From positions 41,682 to 105,681 of the forward strand of contig JAJGQC010000616.1 of assembly GCA_021014325.1 (NCBI GenBank): a stretch of 64,000 nucleotides of DNA, read 5' to 3'. Below are positions 47,047 through 62,000 of the stretch, in pieces. The notes below the pieces were generated by a model. It made no database searches. It was not told the DNA's origin and saw nothing but the letters and a program-made list of their open reading frames with translations. The stretch's first letter is position 1. Each line of letters begins with the position of its first letter. Made by a program: the position numbers and the translations under genes. Origin of the DNA: Plazaster borealis. Its lineage: Eukaryota > Echinodermata > Asteroidea > Forcipulatida > Labidiasteridae.

Positions 47047-50000
47047 GTAAACGATGCATTATTTTATTGTTGCGCGTTGTGATGGGGTCCATGATGTTTT
47101 GTACACCCAAGGAAGGGGGGAAATGGCACCCGAGGAGAAGCCAAGGGTACCATTTGCCCCCGAGGGTGAACAAAACCCATGCACCCCATCACAGAGCGTG
47201 CCACAATTGTTTTGTATAGCCTAAATACCATTGTAAAAGATAATCTCTTCTTTGGAGGCGATCTGTTGTCATCATCCAACATTATTACGGCAAAATTGGC
47301 ATACATGTAGTTTAAAAACCAGACGAACAGTGGCAAACAATGACTTTGCGTACTTTGACCTGATTCCATTTCAAATGAATCATGTATTTACACGGTCCCC
47401 CTAAACTGCATTTGTACAGTTAGACATGTAGGCCTACATGTATCTTTGATTTTCCACGATCGCGGAAAACGGACGGAATTCGTGGAATCTGCCCTTTGAA
47501 ACGGAATTGGAAGTAAAAAAAAAGGTAAACAAATCTCGACAAAAACCTTTTTTTCTTCTTGTTATTAAAGTCAAACCTTTTGAAAATGAATTTTTAAAAA
47601 TCGAACAGGCAAGTGAATTAAACAAAGTATTCTTTATTCAGCTTTTTTTATTTATTAGAAAGCATTAGAAATCATAGACTGTAAAAAGTTACGAGATCGT
47701 CACCGTAGAGCCTATGATGTAGCGAATAGACGTTGTTTCGGTCAGCAGACGGAGGACAAAATCATCACATTCACGGCACCTTCTTTACAGTTTCTTTCAC
47801 CCAAATTAAATTTTAATTTTCTCCCTCCTTTTAATCAACACCTACACACAAACCAGCTTACATGTACCTCTGCTCTATTTTTAACACACACATTGATTGT
47901 TCGCTCATAAAGGTCTAAAATCAACCGTAAACTTTCAACATTTTTTCGCCAAAGCGAAAGCAAAATGGCTGACGATCTTTTTTTTCTTGAGAAGTACATG
48001 TACATGACGATCACGCAACGGCTGTTACATGTTTCTAACTTGTTTTTGTTGCAGCGATCAGTGCAGTATTTATTTAAGAAATTGCCAACTCCGGCCGTTG
48101 ATTAATCTTACATGTATACCAAAGAACATGAAACAGAATTTGTTTTGTCTGTAACGAATTTCATGTTTTTTAAAAATGGATTTTGCACTTTTCTGAATAG
48201 GGAAATCATTGGCCCGTATCACAAGATGTACAATGTACTAATGTCACCCCACACCAAATTGTTCAGATTTGTATGCCTGTCCCTGTGATAAAAAAACTTG
48301 TTGTTTGGGCCTGCTTTCCCCAATCCTTCTGAATCCTTCACTTTGGCAATAAGCCATAATTTTTCCAGTTAGATTTGAATAATGTTTGGTACAGTGACTT
48401 GCTTTAATCACAACTTACTGCTTAGAGAGCTGAATTCCTCAGACTATAGAAACAGTTGCTCATGTATCATGTATGTCTCATGGTTTGGGGTGAGCTTTTG
48501 CATAGTTAATGATAAGGGACGACTAACACCCAGACACAGTTCTGAATGTGTATGGCACAATGGTACCAGGGTTTGCTCATCTGCAGGTTGCTATACGAAA
48601 GCTTGCCCTGAACCATTTGACATAGCAACTGTCTCTGTAGTCTGAGGAGTTCAAATTTAAAGGCAGGGTGTTCTTTTGGTAATTACTCCTAAAGTTATTG
48701 ACCATAAAAACTCGCTTGGTAAAGAGCACTGGAGAACTGTTGATATTTTAAAACATTGTTAGAAACGACCTCTTTGAAGTAGTTTTAGAGAAAGAGGTAA
48801 TTTTCACCCCAAAATTTGAATCTGAGGAAGGCCCACTCAGGCATCTGAAAGCACACAATACTATGCAACACAGTGTTTTTTCTTTCATGATTTTCTTGCA
48901 AATTCGATTACAAATTGAGCAAAACATTTCACAAAATAAAGATTATTGGTCAGTTTACCCTTTAACCTTTAAAAGCACAACATGTCCATACATGTATATT
49001 ATTGGTTTATTATAATCATTCAAAATTTAGCATGTATTTATGCGTGTTCCACTGGCTGAAGTACACTGTACGAGTACCTGTACATGTATCAATTTTTTGC
49101 TATCAATGTGAGGACTTTCCTTTGTCCCTCACTTAACACTCTCCATAGACTAAGCATTCAGTATGAAAAAAAGAAAGGGAAAAAATACAAAGGATTCCAA
49201 AGTGAGGACAGCATTGTCCCTTTTGTGTTCCTTTGTTCTTCTGTCCCCACTCTGCTGGTAATACCATTACAGTAGTATAAATCTAAAAAGCTCATAAAAA
49301 GCTCATAATATGTAAGCTCATAAATCATAATCACAAACTGTTTTTTGGTTATCAAGTAATAAACCACAAGGGAAACTGACTGGGATTAAATAAATAACTT
49401 TGGGTGGAACAAAGAAAAATTGACCGGAGCAGGTTTTGAACAGGCTGCGACCTCAGGATTAACTTGCCGGCACTCTCCCAACTGAGCTAGATCAGAAGTC
49501 ATTCAACCTGTAACCGCCGTATAGCCAGGAATCACACCCACCATGTACACATACTGTACTACAATCTGGGAAGCGACAGCAGAGGGATAACCTTAACAGG
49601 GGATGCGCAGCTGTTAAAATGTCCTTGAAATGGCAAATCTTCACAGCGGTGATGGGGGGGGGGGAGGGGGTTAACAAGGTGGTCAGGGTTCTCACCAGGT
49701 TTTTCAAAACAGTGGGGCATTCTGCAGACCCAAATTGGTGGATGTTTGGCCGAAGCACGCTGAATTGAAACAAGGTCTTCGGAATGTTTTCTTCTTTGTG
49801 TTTATCTTGGTTTTAAAAGCCCTCTGTGCAATCTGGAGCATTCTATGGTTTTCTACTTTAATTTATCTTTATTAGTGTACATACATGTACAACATTATGT
49901 TCTGAATTCTCGAAAAAGGTTGAAGCAATAAAAAGTGTCTATATTTGCATGCAAATTATCTGCACTGAACCAGAACGTACGTTACAGAAGAAGAGGAGAA

Positions 50001-53000
50001 TAAATTACAGTGTTCCCACCATATGTTTAGAATTTGTATACTAATGTACACGCATACTGTACAAAGTCTAACCATATAGTATTTTTCATGTGAAAATATT
50101 AATTACACATGGAACATGCACAGTGTGCTGTCATGGCTGTACATGTAGGACACACATTTTGATGTGTTATTATCGAATTTACAGGCAGTATTGGGAGACA
50201 GTGATAAGATCGTTAGCATTAATACACTAGTATGTACTTTGTTTTTCGCTGTTTGATTTTTGGAGTCACAAGCTAATGGGTCCATATGGTCATAAATAGC
50301 AAGACATTTGTGTCGTGCTTTAAATACTGAGGATAAGCTGATTGGTTTTAAAATACTTGAGCATGGTGTGAAAGAGTGTTGCACGCGTGGAACCTGGCCA
50401 ACTCGGAATTGCAAATTGTTAGAGTTGTGCAGGCAGCAGAACACCTAGAGGAGGACTGCCCCCCCCCACCATCATATTCTGGAACTTCCTGTTTAATACA
50501 AGGAGAAGGAGAAGATACACGTATGTAAAGGAGATAACTTTGCATCCTTCTACAACTCCACCACCATCTAAGAACTTCTAAAAACACGGCAGAGAATGCT
50601 AGAACAATTTCCTCAAATGTTGTCAAACTCCGAGCTAATGTCTCCATATGGTCAACCAAAAGGCATCTTGTCGTGCTCGCTGAAATGGATCTAAGATGAG
50701 ATGATTGATCACTCAAGCATGGTGTCATCCAAGAAAGCATCTTGCAGTATTACGCATTAACGCGAATTAATGTCTTCCAAGACATGGTTGATCTGGATGT
50801 AGCAACAGATAATTGACTCCCGGAGGAGTGATTGGTTTCCCTCAAATTCATACAATAGCTGACACAAGCAGGAAGAAGACATTGTATGAAGGTGCATGCA
50901 ATGCACTGGCAGTGACTGGAGAGATTTGGGGGCGGTTTGCTTACATAACAAGTGAACATTTGAACGTTTTGAGCAGTTTGCATTTAAAAATGAAAAGGGA
51001 TCAAGTGGAAAGTTGTTCGGGGTTGTCTTGTCATCCTCCTCATCCTTGGTTGCAGAAAACGCACTAATCCGGATAAGCCTGTTTCTTCTTGGGTGTGGTA
51101 GAAAACCATAAAGGAATGACTCTGTTTGAATCTGGTACACGTACAGTTGACTTTCGTTGTAACAAGATCGTTGGGACTGGCCAAACTCTTTATAAATAAC
51201 AGGAACGTTGTTATAAGAGGACAGCAAAACGAAGAAACTCAAAGCAGAAATGGGATTGAGGACTTCAGAACGTACTCTTTGTTTCATAGCAGAACCTCTT
51301 TATAACAGTGCTCTTTATAACGAGGGTTGACTGTTAGTAGTTGGCAGTGGTTGGTGTGACATCAGTGCTTGCATACATGTGTAGCCAAGCCAGAGCAATG
51401 AGTTTGTCGTGTCAGTCTTCAAAGTTCAATGTGTTTTCTCGTGTTAAGTTCTCATCAATTGTCAGTGTCTTCAGAGCGTCTTCAGGGTTTGCCCTCAACT
51501 TTTCGGTGACTAGCCAGGGGACCAGTTGGCTTGTCATTTCACTAGTCAACCAGCTTTTCACTGGTCCATGTTTTATGGTTCCCTTTCAACATTGTGGAAC
51601 TTATAGTTTGAAAGCAATATGAGAAGTCAGTGTTTTACATGTTTTAACTTCATGTAGCCAGCCGGACTACTATACAAATGGACATGTACAAAGTGTAGTT
51701 GGACAGAATTCTGACTGGTCCTTAAAGTGGTTATTTTAACTGGCATTTGTCCAGCGGACCACTGAGGGAGAACACTGGTCTTCTTCAATGCACATTTCTC
51801 CATGATGTCTTTTGAATGACAAAGTACATTTTAAATGTAAATGAGTACAAATGGCCATGGCTAGTGAAGCATCATCAGCTATACTAAGACCAGTACCGGA
51901 TGTGGTCCAGTACCAACCTGGGAGAATGCCGCCAGGTTACAGCCACGGGGCCTTGCAGTCTTGCAGGTTGTACCTGGAGAGCACTCTGAGACGGCAGGAA
52001 CATCAGAGCTGCAGTGTGTAAGTTGGTTTAAACGAAGAATCCTCAATCTGCAATGATCTGTATGCCAGGCCAGATACATACTTTGTTGTGGGCTTTAATG
52101 TGGCGAGCGATCCAGTGCACTGGACTCAAGCTCTGGTTCTGATCAGCAGAGTGTGGGTTTGAGTCCCGGTCATGGCACTTTTGACCGTAACCCTTTTTAG
52201 AGACCATTAATTTCTGTTAAATCATCACAATACGCCCAGACATCGCTAATATTGTTTTTGGTTTTTTTAATCATGTTGTTGTTGTTGTTGTTTTTGTTTT
52301 GGGGTTTTGGGGGGTTTGTTTTTTGGGGGGGGGGTTTCACTTTCAGTAAAAAAGTCAACAAAATTTAAATAAAAACGGAAACTTGTTTTGTTCTTTAAAT
52401 TCACCTATGCGAAAAAACACACTTATAATACAAAAAAAATAAAAGAAATGCACAAACAAACCCTCTTTTCCTATGGAAATAGCTTGACAGCATGTGCTGA
52501 CAACGTACCGATGGCACATTACACCGAAAAGGTCCCTCACTTGAGGGTTTTAAAACTTTAGGTACTGGTTACACATATTTTATGTAATCTGTTGGTGAAA
52601 ACTAAGTTAGAAGGTTCATTAAAGGGGCTGTGTTGTCATGAACTCTCACCCAGTTACTGTACGCACGCGCCCTCCTCTGTATCAAATCCATGGAGAGTGC
52701 GTGCGTTTGCAGTAACTTAGTGAGAGTTCATAATTCCATGTACAGCCACAGGCCTGTTTTGATCATGATGCCACAGCCCCTTTAATTACACAATTATACA
52801 TACATTGTAATTACTGTAATTGTATCCATGAAATGGATTTGCACACCATGCTTAACTGGGTCAGTTCATGTTCATGTTTTTCACAAATTCAAGAGCTCAT
52901 TACATTTAAATACAATCAGATGTTTGAATTCTGCTTCCAATACTGTGTAGTATTTGACGCATTAATACACAATCTGTACATTGCTCTATTATAGAAACAT

Positions 53001-56000
53001 ATTGTACAGTACATGGCTAGGTATTGTAAATGCATTCAAAATGGGACCTATAACAAAAGAGGACAATAGGGTTCCCGGTTGGGTGAAGGTCCCCAGTTGG
53101 AGAGTTTGTACAAAATCAATGGGAGCTGTTGCCAAAAAGTTAGAGGGGAAACAAAAGAGGGATATTATGTACATTATAACAGGTGTTTGCAGTGCACACT
53201 TGCATGAATGTATGTTTGTAATGGTATTCTTCTAAAAGCTTTATATAGTATACCACTGTACAATGTAAAACTGATATTGATTTGTCTCACTGAATTGAAT
53301 ATTATACTCTGATTGAATGATGAAAGGCTGTTACTGACTATAAAGGCTTTACACAGATAGCTTAGAATCTGGCACGCAGTAGCCCTGCAAGCAGAGAGCA
53401 GTGCAGAATTCAATGGTAAAGCAGCAACGGAAATCTTGTTCTAAGAGTGCCATTCAAAGTAATCAATGTTTACAAATTACAATCTTTTTTCAAATTTTGT
53501 TTGACCCATCCACCCACCCACCACAAATTTAGATTTTCAAATAATAGACAGACTGTTTAAAGGTATCGTACACGTTTGGTAATGACTCAAAACAAATATT
53601 AGCATAAAAACTTACTTGGTAACGAGCAACGGGGAGCTGTTGATAAGTAGTATATAAAACATTGTGAGAAACTACTCCCTCTGAAGTAATGTAGTTTTTG
53701 AGAAAGAGGTAATTTCTCACTAAAATAATAAAAACTTCTTGCAAGAAGTTTTTATTCCTATCTGAAAGCACACAATTGTACAACAAGGGTGTTTTTTCTT
53801 TCATCATTTTCTTGCAACTTCGATGACCAATTGAGCCCAAATTTTCACAGGCTTGTTATTTTATGCATAAATGTTGGGACACCAAGTGAGAACACTGATC
53901 TTTGACAATTTCCAAACGTGTTCAGTGCCTTTAATACACTGAAGAACAAAGTAATGCCTCAAATGAAGTCAGATGTACAATGTACTTTAGATAAATCTTC
54001 TCTAAGCTCAGGGGTTTTCATCAGTAGTGTACTTTGCTTACAAGTCTTCAGTAGAAGACCCGATTCTCCTGAAGACGAGCAAAAAGTACGGAACGCGAGA
54101 CCACAGTCTCGGAGCCAACACTTCTCCCAAGGAGTTTTATACATTCTTGTACCACAAATTCTACTGTTGTTTTTCTTTGTAGTTAGGGAAAGTTTTGCCA
54201 TCTCCCCGTCTGGCATGGAGGTCGGCTATCGAAACAAGGTTGACCGATAAAAATGGACAGCACAGACATGTAGCGCCTACATTAACAGACATGACATAAT
54301 AACAACTGTTTTTTTTTTCTTTCTGTTGCACAACTGTTAACTGAATTTCCATTTTCAGTTAGTTCTTTGAGCCTTCCACCCACAAATTCGGAAAAAAAAT
54401 TGACATTTTTAAAATTGATTATTCTGATTGATACCATGCCCGGTATGGGGCAGAGGGTATCCCCCACCCCGCCCTGCAATGTTCCCATACTTTACCACAA
54501 TGTTTTTATATTGTACAGAAGTACCCCCCCTAAATATCTCTAAAGAATCCCTGAGATTCCAAGCACACAATAAAGACATGGTTGGGGGGGGGGGGGGGTA
54601 CACCATGCCCAATATCAAGCACCAGCTGTCCTAATTGGTCCCCTAATCATGCTAATCAACGCTGTTTTTATCCCTCTTTGTCTACAGCCATGGAACAATG
54701 GTTCAGCAGTTGCAGCATCTTGAGGAGGAACAGGACCAGTTGAACACTTCACTGCTAGCTCTAACCACACACTTTGCCCAGGTCCAGTTTAGACTCAAGC
54801 AGATCGTTAACGCCCCAATCGATGACAAAGAGGTGAGACACGTAGACCATTCGCTGTAGACCGTGTAGCCTTTTATAATTTGTAACCTTACACCGATGTG
54901 TATATTAAGGCTTTTAAGCACTGTATACTCAGTACTTTCCCAAGTTCTGTGAAAACAAATCCACAGGCAAACCACAACCTTTGCATTGCTAGAACAGATT
55001 TCCTAACACTAGACCACCGAGCTAGCACGGTGGCTAGAGGCAGTTCAAATCCTACAGTATGTTTTAGCAGTGGGTGCCGCAAAGATTTAATAGATGTTAT
55101 TTTGCATCGAGGATGAAGAATATAATTTGGGTTTTTTTGCAAAATTAACATCTACATTTGTTTACAAAAAGAGTGATCTTGTACATTGCAGGGCATTTCC
55201 TGGCAGGCAAGATACTACACTGGTCATACAATGTCATATGGAAAAGTTTACCTTTTGTCTCATAATCCTACATTATACATGGGTTCAAAAGTTATTAACA
55301 AATAACGGCTGAACAAGTTTTGAAAGGAGCCCCCTTTCTTCACATCAAAAGTTGATAAAAATGACAATTAGCCAACATTCTAAAAGAAATCAGTCAGTCA
55401 ATGGAGAGGTTAAACTTTTACAGAATGATCATATAAGAGGTCTTAAACTTCAAACCGTTGTTAAGTATTGCAGATTTGCAGTTTTTAACTAGGCTCAGCG
55501 TATGCAAATCTCAACATGTGGCTCTTCATGAAAACGGTGACGATCTGTGACTGTCTCAAAGAAAAATTTCAACCGTTGAGCGTTTCCTTAACACTGTGGT
55601 CATGTGGTTAGACTGCAGTACTTGCAATCACAAGGTTGTGGGTTCGAATCCGCCCAAGCTATCCACAGTTTTCACAATGACTAGAATAAGTAATTGTCAT
55701 CTAGTTTACTGAATCTCAATGTTTTGATTTGTGCAATTCATAGTCATGGACGTTAAACCAACATTTGTGTGAGAGAGATTGGCTGTATCTAGCCCTGGTT
55801 AAGCTTGGGCGATATCACTTTTTTTCATCCACGATGCATCGTCAAGAATATATCGCGATATTTAATAATATCGCGATTAATTTTTGATGACGTCATCTAC
55901 TAATCTCACACCGCAAGTTGTAGAAACGGCCGTCTACGATTGACTTTGCTCCAATGACCTATTCTTCGGGTTTTACTCTAAAGCTATGGGGTGAAAACCT

Positions 56001-59000
56001 GAGCCTATTACTTACACACATTTAATGTTTTATATAGTCATGTGTGCATAACTAATTAGATCACGCTACTGGCATGTATGCAACACGTGATAACACCCGG
56101 AACGATGTCATAGTTTTTCGGTAGTCTGTGTGAGACCGCTAAGGCTTTGATGCTGGTTTTTTCGAAGAAACCCAGTCGGGTCGGATCTATTGGGGAATCT
56201 TGCGGTTGTGGTCTGTAACTTGCAGCTCTTTGTTGTTGCAAGATCGTCTCCACTCAGAGATTTGTTGTTGCAAGATCGTCTCGACTAGGAGATTTATTGT
56301 TGCAAGATCGTCTCGGTTAGGAAATGCATCGCGATACTTAATCAATATTGCTATTTACTGATCACAATCAAAACAATATCTACCCGATATCGTAATCGTT
56401 TCAGAACTAGTATCGCGATATTTGATAACATCGTGGTATCGCCCAAGCTTAGCCCTGGTTGGATGCCAGTCTCCGTTGCACTGCACTACATGTATGTTGC
56501 ACTGCACTATTTTTACGCAACGGAGGAGTCCAACCTGAGCTAGGCTGTCGCCATAGCTTGGCGTTTATGTCCCCTTGTGGGATCTGTGCTGAGTTCTCTT
56601 GCTGGAGAGATCTAAACATGCTAAACCATGAGCTTGTCTTTCTGATCGTAGAATTTGCTGAAAGATCTTGAGGAGTTTGCCTTCAAGGGTTGCCCAGATG
56701 TCAGAGGTTGCCGATCCCAAGACGCCCAACTCTTGGAAGATGCTGTTAGTATACCTATACCGCTGAACCGTTTTATCATCACTTTTTATAACCATTCCGA
56801 GTCTATAATACTGTAGAAATATTTCAGTGAATACATGTAGAGTACAAATACAGTATACAATGTAGCAGAATATAATCACAAGGTGAAATCTGGACTGTTA
56901 CATTTCAAGAGGCAATGCCCAGTGAAATGGAGCAGTCCAGATTTCAGCGAGTGATTTATTCCGCTATATATTGTATGAATAAAATGCATTCTATATATTT
57001 TTTTGTTTTATATTTCTCACATTAGATCCTTGTCAATTGATATTTTTCATATAATTAATAATTTATTTCTACAATTTAAGTTTTGAATTTTTTATTTATA
57101 TTTGTTTTCATCAATGGTATTAAACGGCTGATAATACATGTAGCTGAGAACTGTTTAATCCCATTTGACTAACATGGCTTAAGCGCGTTCTGCGCGCATG
57201 TTGGCGTGCAAGTTTCTGTTTTACTCTTGCCAATGTTTTCTATGTTGAACTGCACTTTTTTTCCCTTTTTTTCGAGGTTTTCTTAACTCCTTTATTTATT
57301 TAGTGTTTAGCAATTTTACTGTCCTGTTCTGGAGCTTAAATCAATTTAAGACATGTAAAATTCACATTTGTACCGTTTGATATTAGGGAACAATAAATTA
57401 ATGAATTATAAAAAAGAAACCCAGCTGATGACGGTACTTAAAGCCTGCACTAAACAAGTGAGTTTCCAAGTTGGTTTTGAAGCTGGAGAGATACTGCCAC
57501 TCATTTTTGTAAGACCTTAAATTTGTGTGCTATTGCCCTTCTCGAAACCGTGGCTTAAGCTTGGGCTTCCGGCATAGGCTCTGTTCGCCTGTTTGAAGCC
57601 AGGCATGCCAGGGCTCGAATTTGGGCGGAAAATCCACAAGACTGCAGGGCTTGTAGCTCAAAATGTTTACCAGACCAGAATTTGTTTTACAAGACCAGAA
57701 TCAAAATGAGTTGAACAAACACTTAGAGAAGATCTAGATACATGTAGATCTCATTTGCTTTACATGTAGGTGTATAAAGCGTACTTTGATACTCAAATTC
57801 AAAATATTTGATAGAAATGTTCAGATTCATAGTCAACATTTTTTCACAAAGATATTACACAATGAGGCAGCCTTTCATTATTCAATTGAAAAACACAAGA
57901 CCACCGAGCTTGTCCGGTTTTGAGTTCACTGGTCTGAGGCTAAAATCACTGGCCTCGGGCCTGCGGTCCAGTGTTAATTTCAAGCCCTGGAAGCCCCATA
58001 CCGAAAGCACACATTTTCAAAAATAACTGACAGAGCCTAAGCCTTAGCCCATGCCCAAGCCGTGGTTTAGAAAAGAGCCTATGTGTGCAGTTCACACATT
58101 TGATAACCTTTGACCCTTGACCCCTGAACAGAGTGAGAAGGAGCACGAGAGTCGTATTTCAGAGCAGAGAGAGAAACAGATGGAGCTCATCAGTCAATTG
58201 AAGAACCAGCTGGACGACCTGGAACAATTTGCCTATGAGGTAAACTTACACTCCCAGCATTGGATCATTATATTTTATTTATTTCAACATGTTCGATCCA
58301 GCACATTCCACCGAAATTATCTTTATGATAAAGTGCAGAAGCATATTGTTAATCTTGTTGGTGAAGGGTTGGGATCAGCGTTACATGTACATCCTTCCAG
58401 TGAAGTGAAGGTCTGCAGCCAGCCTCTGTCTTTTCTACAGATATTTTCATGGTAAATGTGCCACCAGTGTGTGTCCGACCGTGTTCCTCCTAACGGGGTG
58501 TTTGAGCGTGAAACTGCTTCTTCTTCTTCTTCTTCTTATTATTATTATTATTATATATTTCTGGTAATGAAACCAAGGATGCCTCATAAGTGAACTTAAT
58601 CACTGTAGCTCGCAAGCCTGAGGAAACCTGTAAACAAGGGTGCTTGCTATGTGAACCAGAAACACCGGGGTTAACCCCTACTCTTCCACGATAAGTGTTC
58701 TGGGTTCTGGGTTCTTTTACGTGCACTACCAATCCTAGTACACGGGACCTACGGCTTAATGTCCCATCCGAAGGACAAAGCAATTATGGTAAAGTATCTT
58801 GCTCAAGGATACAAGTGTCATGACTGGGACTCGAACCCACACTCTGCTGATCAGAAACACCAGAGCTTGAGTCCGGTGCTCTTAACCGCTGGGCCACGAC
58901 ACGCCACATTCTCACCCGATACACTCTTGCTTTGCTGAGATGTAGAACAAAGAGCTATTCCAACAGCTTTATAATTATTCCATGTACTGCATCTCTTTGG

Positions 59001-62000
59001 GAACTCCTTGCCTGGTGCATGTTTCCCTCCATCTTACAATCTAGACCGTTTTAAGAGGAATATCAATTCCTACATACCTTCAGCTCCCTGAGTATAATGT
59101 TTCATCTTTAATAATTTTCTTCTTGTAGCCCCTCACCAAGATCGGCTTTTAGGCTTGTTTGTGGTAAACTTGCATTAACAGAACAAAACAAAACAAAAAC
59201 ACCATCCAAACAAAAACTGCAGAGAAACTGTCAAGGCACTTTATTATATTCTGTTAATTAATGAAATTAAACATGTACGTGTATGTCGTAGTGTTTTTCA
59301 AAGAAAGTTGCCAAAAGGTTTGTTGTAAGATTTTTAGATAAAGTTCCAACTGTTACAGTTTGCCTTGATTCCACAGAAAGACTATTCTATTAAGCTATGC
59401 CCTGTTGAATGAGACTGTTTTTGTAAAATGAGGTTCTGCGGTTATTTACTGTACATCAACATCACCCTTGAATGCTCTTCTAGTACCATGAGTATTTACA
59501 TGTAATGATGACATCAAGGTACACATACCACTAAAACTGGCTGGATAGGAGGTACATGCACAAATTATTGTATATAATTTGAAACTTTGCATGGTGGAGA
59601 AACAATCTGGGCAAGGTTTGCAGTAACACCATGTACATGACATCTCTCTTTGAGCTGTAGTGGTTCTGAAAAGAACCGGTGGTAAAATACTCAATGTTTC
59701 GATCAGTATTCTCTGATCGTCTTCAGGAGAAACTGTTGGGAAACTTACATTGTAAAAGCTAATGTCAGTGTAAAGCCATGTTCGCATTGGACTTTTTGGG
59801 GGTAAACTACATGTAACCAAGCAAATGGGTGAAGTCTAGTGTTAAAGGGTCTCTATACTTCTGGTAAAACACAAAACAGAAACGCTCACAGATTTACATT
59901 AAACTTACATGGTTTAAAGATAATGATGATAGAACGCTTCCCTTGAAATATTACTGGATGAGGTGCTGTAGTTTTTGAGAAATGAGTAAAACAATTAGTT
60001 TTGATAGCATGAGTCGAAAACTCGATGTTTGAAAACAGTGAAAACACTTAAGGTTTTTCCCCACTTTTTTTCTGGTGATTGCAATGACCGATTGAGCTTA
60101 AACTTTCACAGGTTTGTTGTTTCATGTTTATGTTGGGATACACCAAGTGAGGATACTGGTCTTTGAAATTTACCAAAAGTATAAACTCCCTTTAACAGCC
60201 CATACAAATTTCACTACAGTTTAACCGACCACCTTCTTCCCAGGTAAACTAACCTGGTCAAACTAACAGAGCCAAAAAGTCCAGTACGGACGCATTGTCT
60301 CAGTAAAACCGGCCAGTAATACCTCTGTTCCCTGCATGCACAGCCATGATCACATGACACACGAAAGTGAATTACGACGTATGCATACGTACTGGTGATG
60401 TTCACACTCATGTTGCTGTCGTGGCGATTTTTATACAGAACTCAGAAATTCCGTCTCTTTGCTTGCGTTGTTTTTCTTTTATTTGCTGGGCTTCTCTTCA
60501 ACCATCGTTTGTAAGCTAGGTCATATATTTTGTCACATCCGGTCACTGGCGTAGCGCCCTCATGTGTTTATATTTAGTCAGTCGGTTTATTTCACCATAG
60601 TCTCAGTTAGTTTACCTACATTGTATGTCAAATAATCCAAGTGCCGACACTGGTAAGATTTACCCATTGGAATGTTACTTCGCGGTTAAATATTAATCCA
60701 ATGCAAACGCAGCTTTAGATTGCCTTTTTGGCCCACTCCACCTTGTATGTAGTTTGTTATTGCTGTGTTGCCGTGCTTATGTTTTCCAAAAGACTTTACA
60801 AAGTCTTCTTCCATGTTTGTCGTCATCAGGAAGGTAGTGGTGAGCTGCCCCAGAATAAGGTAATGGAGAAGCAGAGTGTGATCATAGAGGAGCTGAAGCA
60901 AAAGTTGGAGTTAAACATTGAGGACTTGGACAAGTTGAGCACAGATGACCTGAGGCAATTAGTGGACAGTGCAGTAGGAAGGGTGAGTCTCGCAATTTGA
61001 ACTCCTCATTTGTAATAAATAGACTGATGTAAAAGCCATGTCCACCATTCTACGGCCATGTCCGAATAGACTGTGCAAGTCTTGCGCATATTTGAACTTC
61101 TGGGACCAGTGTGGTCCCAACCATATGGAGTTTTACGTGGGCGGGATTTTGTTTTGTCAATTATTTTAATTTAATGTAGTTTATGGCCATGAAAATTATG
61201 TTGTTGGGAATGTAATACTAAGTGATTAACAGTATGAAAGTAAAATCAATTCAACAAAATAACGAAGAAAACCTGAGAATAAGACTTGACCTCAGTTTCC
61301 GGTTACTTCTAAAAGTTTAAGAATTTTGCCCAACTGATGGTCATGTGTTATTAAACCTTTATAGACACACATTCAGGCATGATTGGCAAATGGGGTTTCT
61401 AACAATAAGCATCCTCGTCCCAAGTTTTAGTTTTGTTTCATTGTTAATTTGAACAAATTATTTGTATTATACAAAAAATTGTAATTACAACTTGCTATGG
61501 GTATTTTTCTTTTCAAGAATTTTATATAAATATTATTTAAAAAGAAGTTTTGATTTCAAAGAAAAAGTTAGTCTTTGTTCGAGTTTTTCTCTCGTTTTCG
61601 ATATGCGTGAGACTTGCACACTCTATTGACGGCTACAGCTACGGCTGGATCATAGCTTCATCATACATTGAAGTATGGGATGTCCTTAACAACAACCTTA
61701 GAAACAGTCATAGCCATAGCTGTAGCCGCCAATTCGGATACGGCCTAACTGTAAAGACATGGCAGGCATTTGGGTAAAGACACGCGTGTCACCCACCTTC
61801 AGTCAAGGAATGTGGCATGGGTGGCTAGTGCATAAAGCGATCGCCTCACACCAGTGTGGCCCTGGTTCGATTCCCGGCTAAGGCCATACATGTATGTGAG
61901 TAGAATTGTGCATTGTTTCTCTCCTTCAGTGTACAAAATGTACAATGTACGCCACAAAGGTTTTTTCTTTGCGCCCTCATGTTTAAAAATTGCAACAAAT

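Noticed and set aside
50757..51287. 176-residue minus-strand open frame
   Set aside because: It runs through the pogo-like MITE and unrelated intron sequence, with no domain or splice support.
59446..59820. 124-residue minus-strand frame with SPEDDQRILIETLS
   Set aside because: The DNA is a dispersed repeat (similar words at 54050-54080), without a catalytic domain or splice context.
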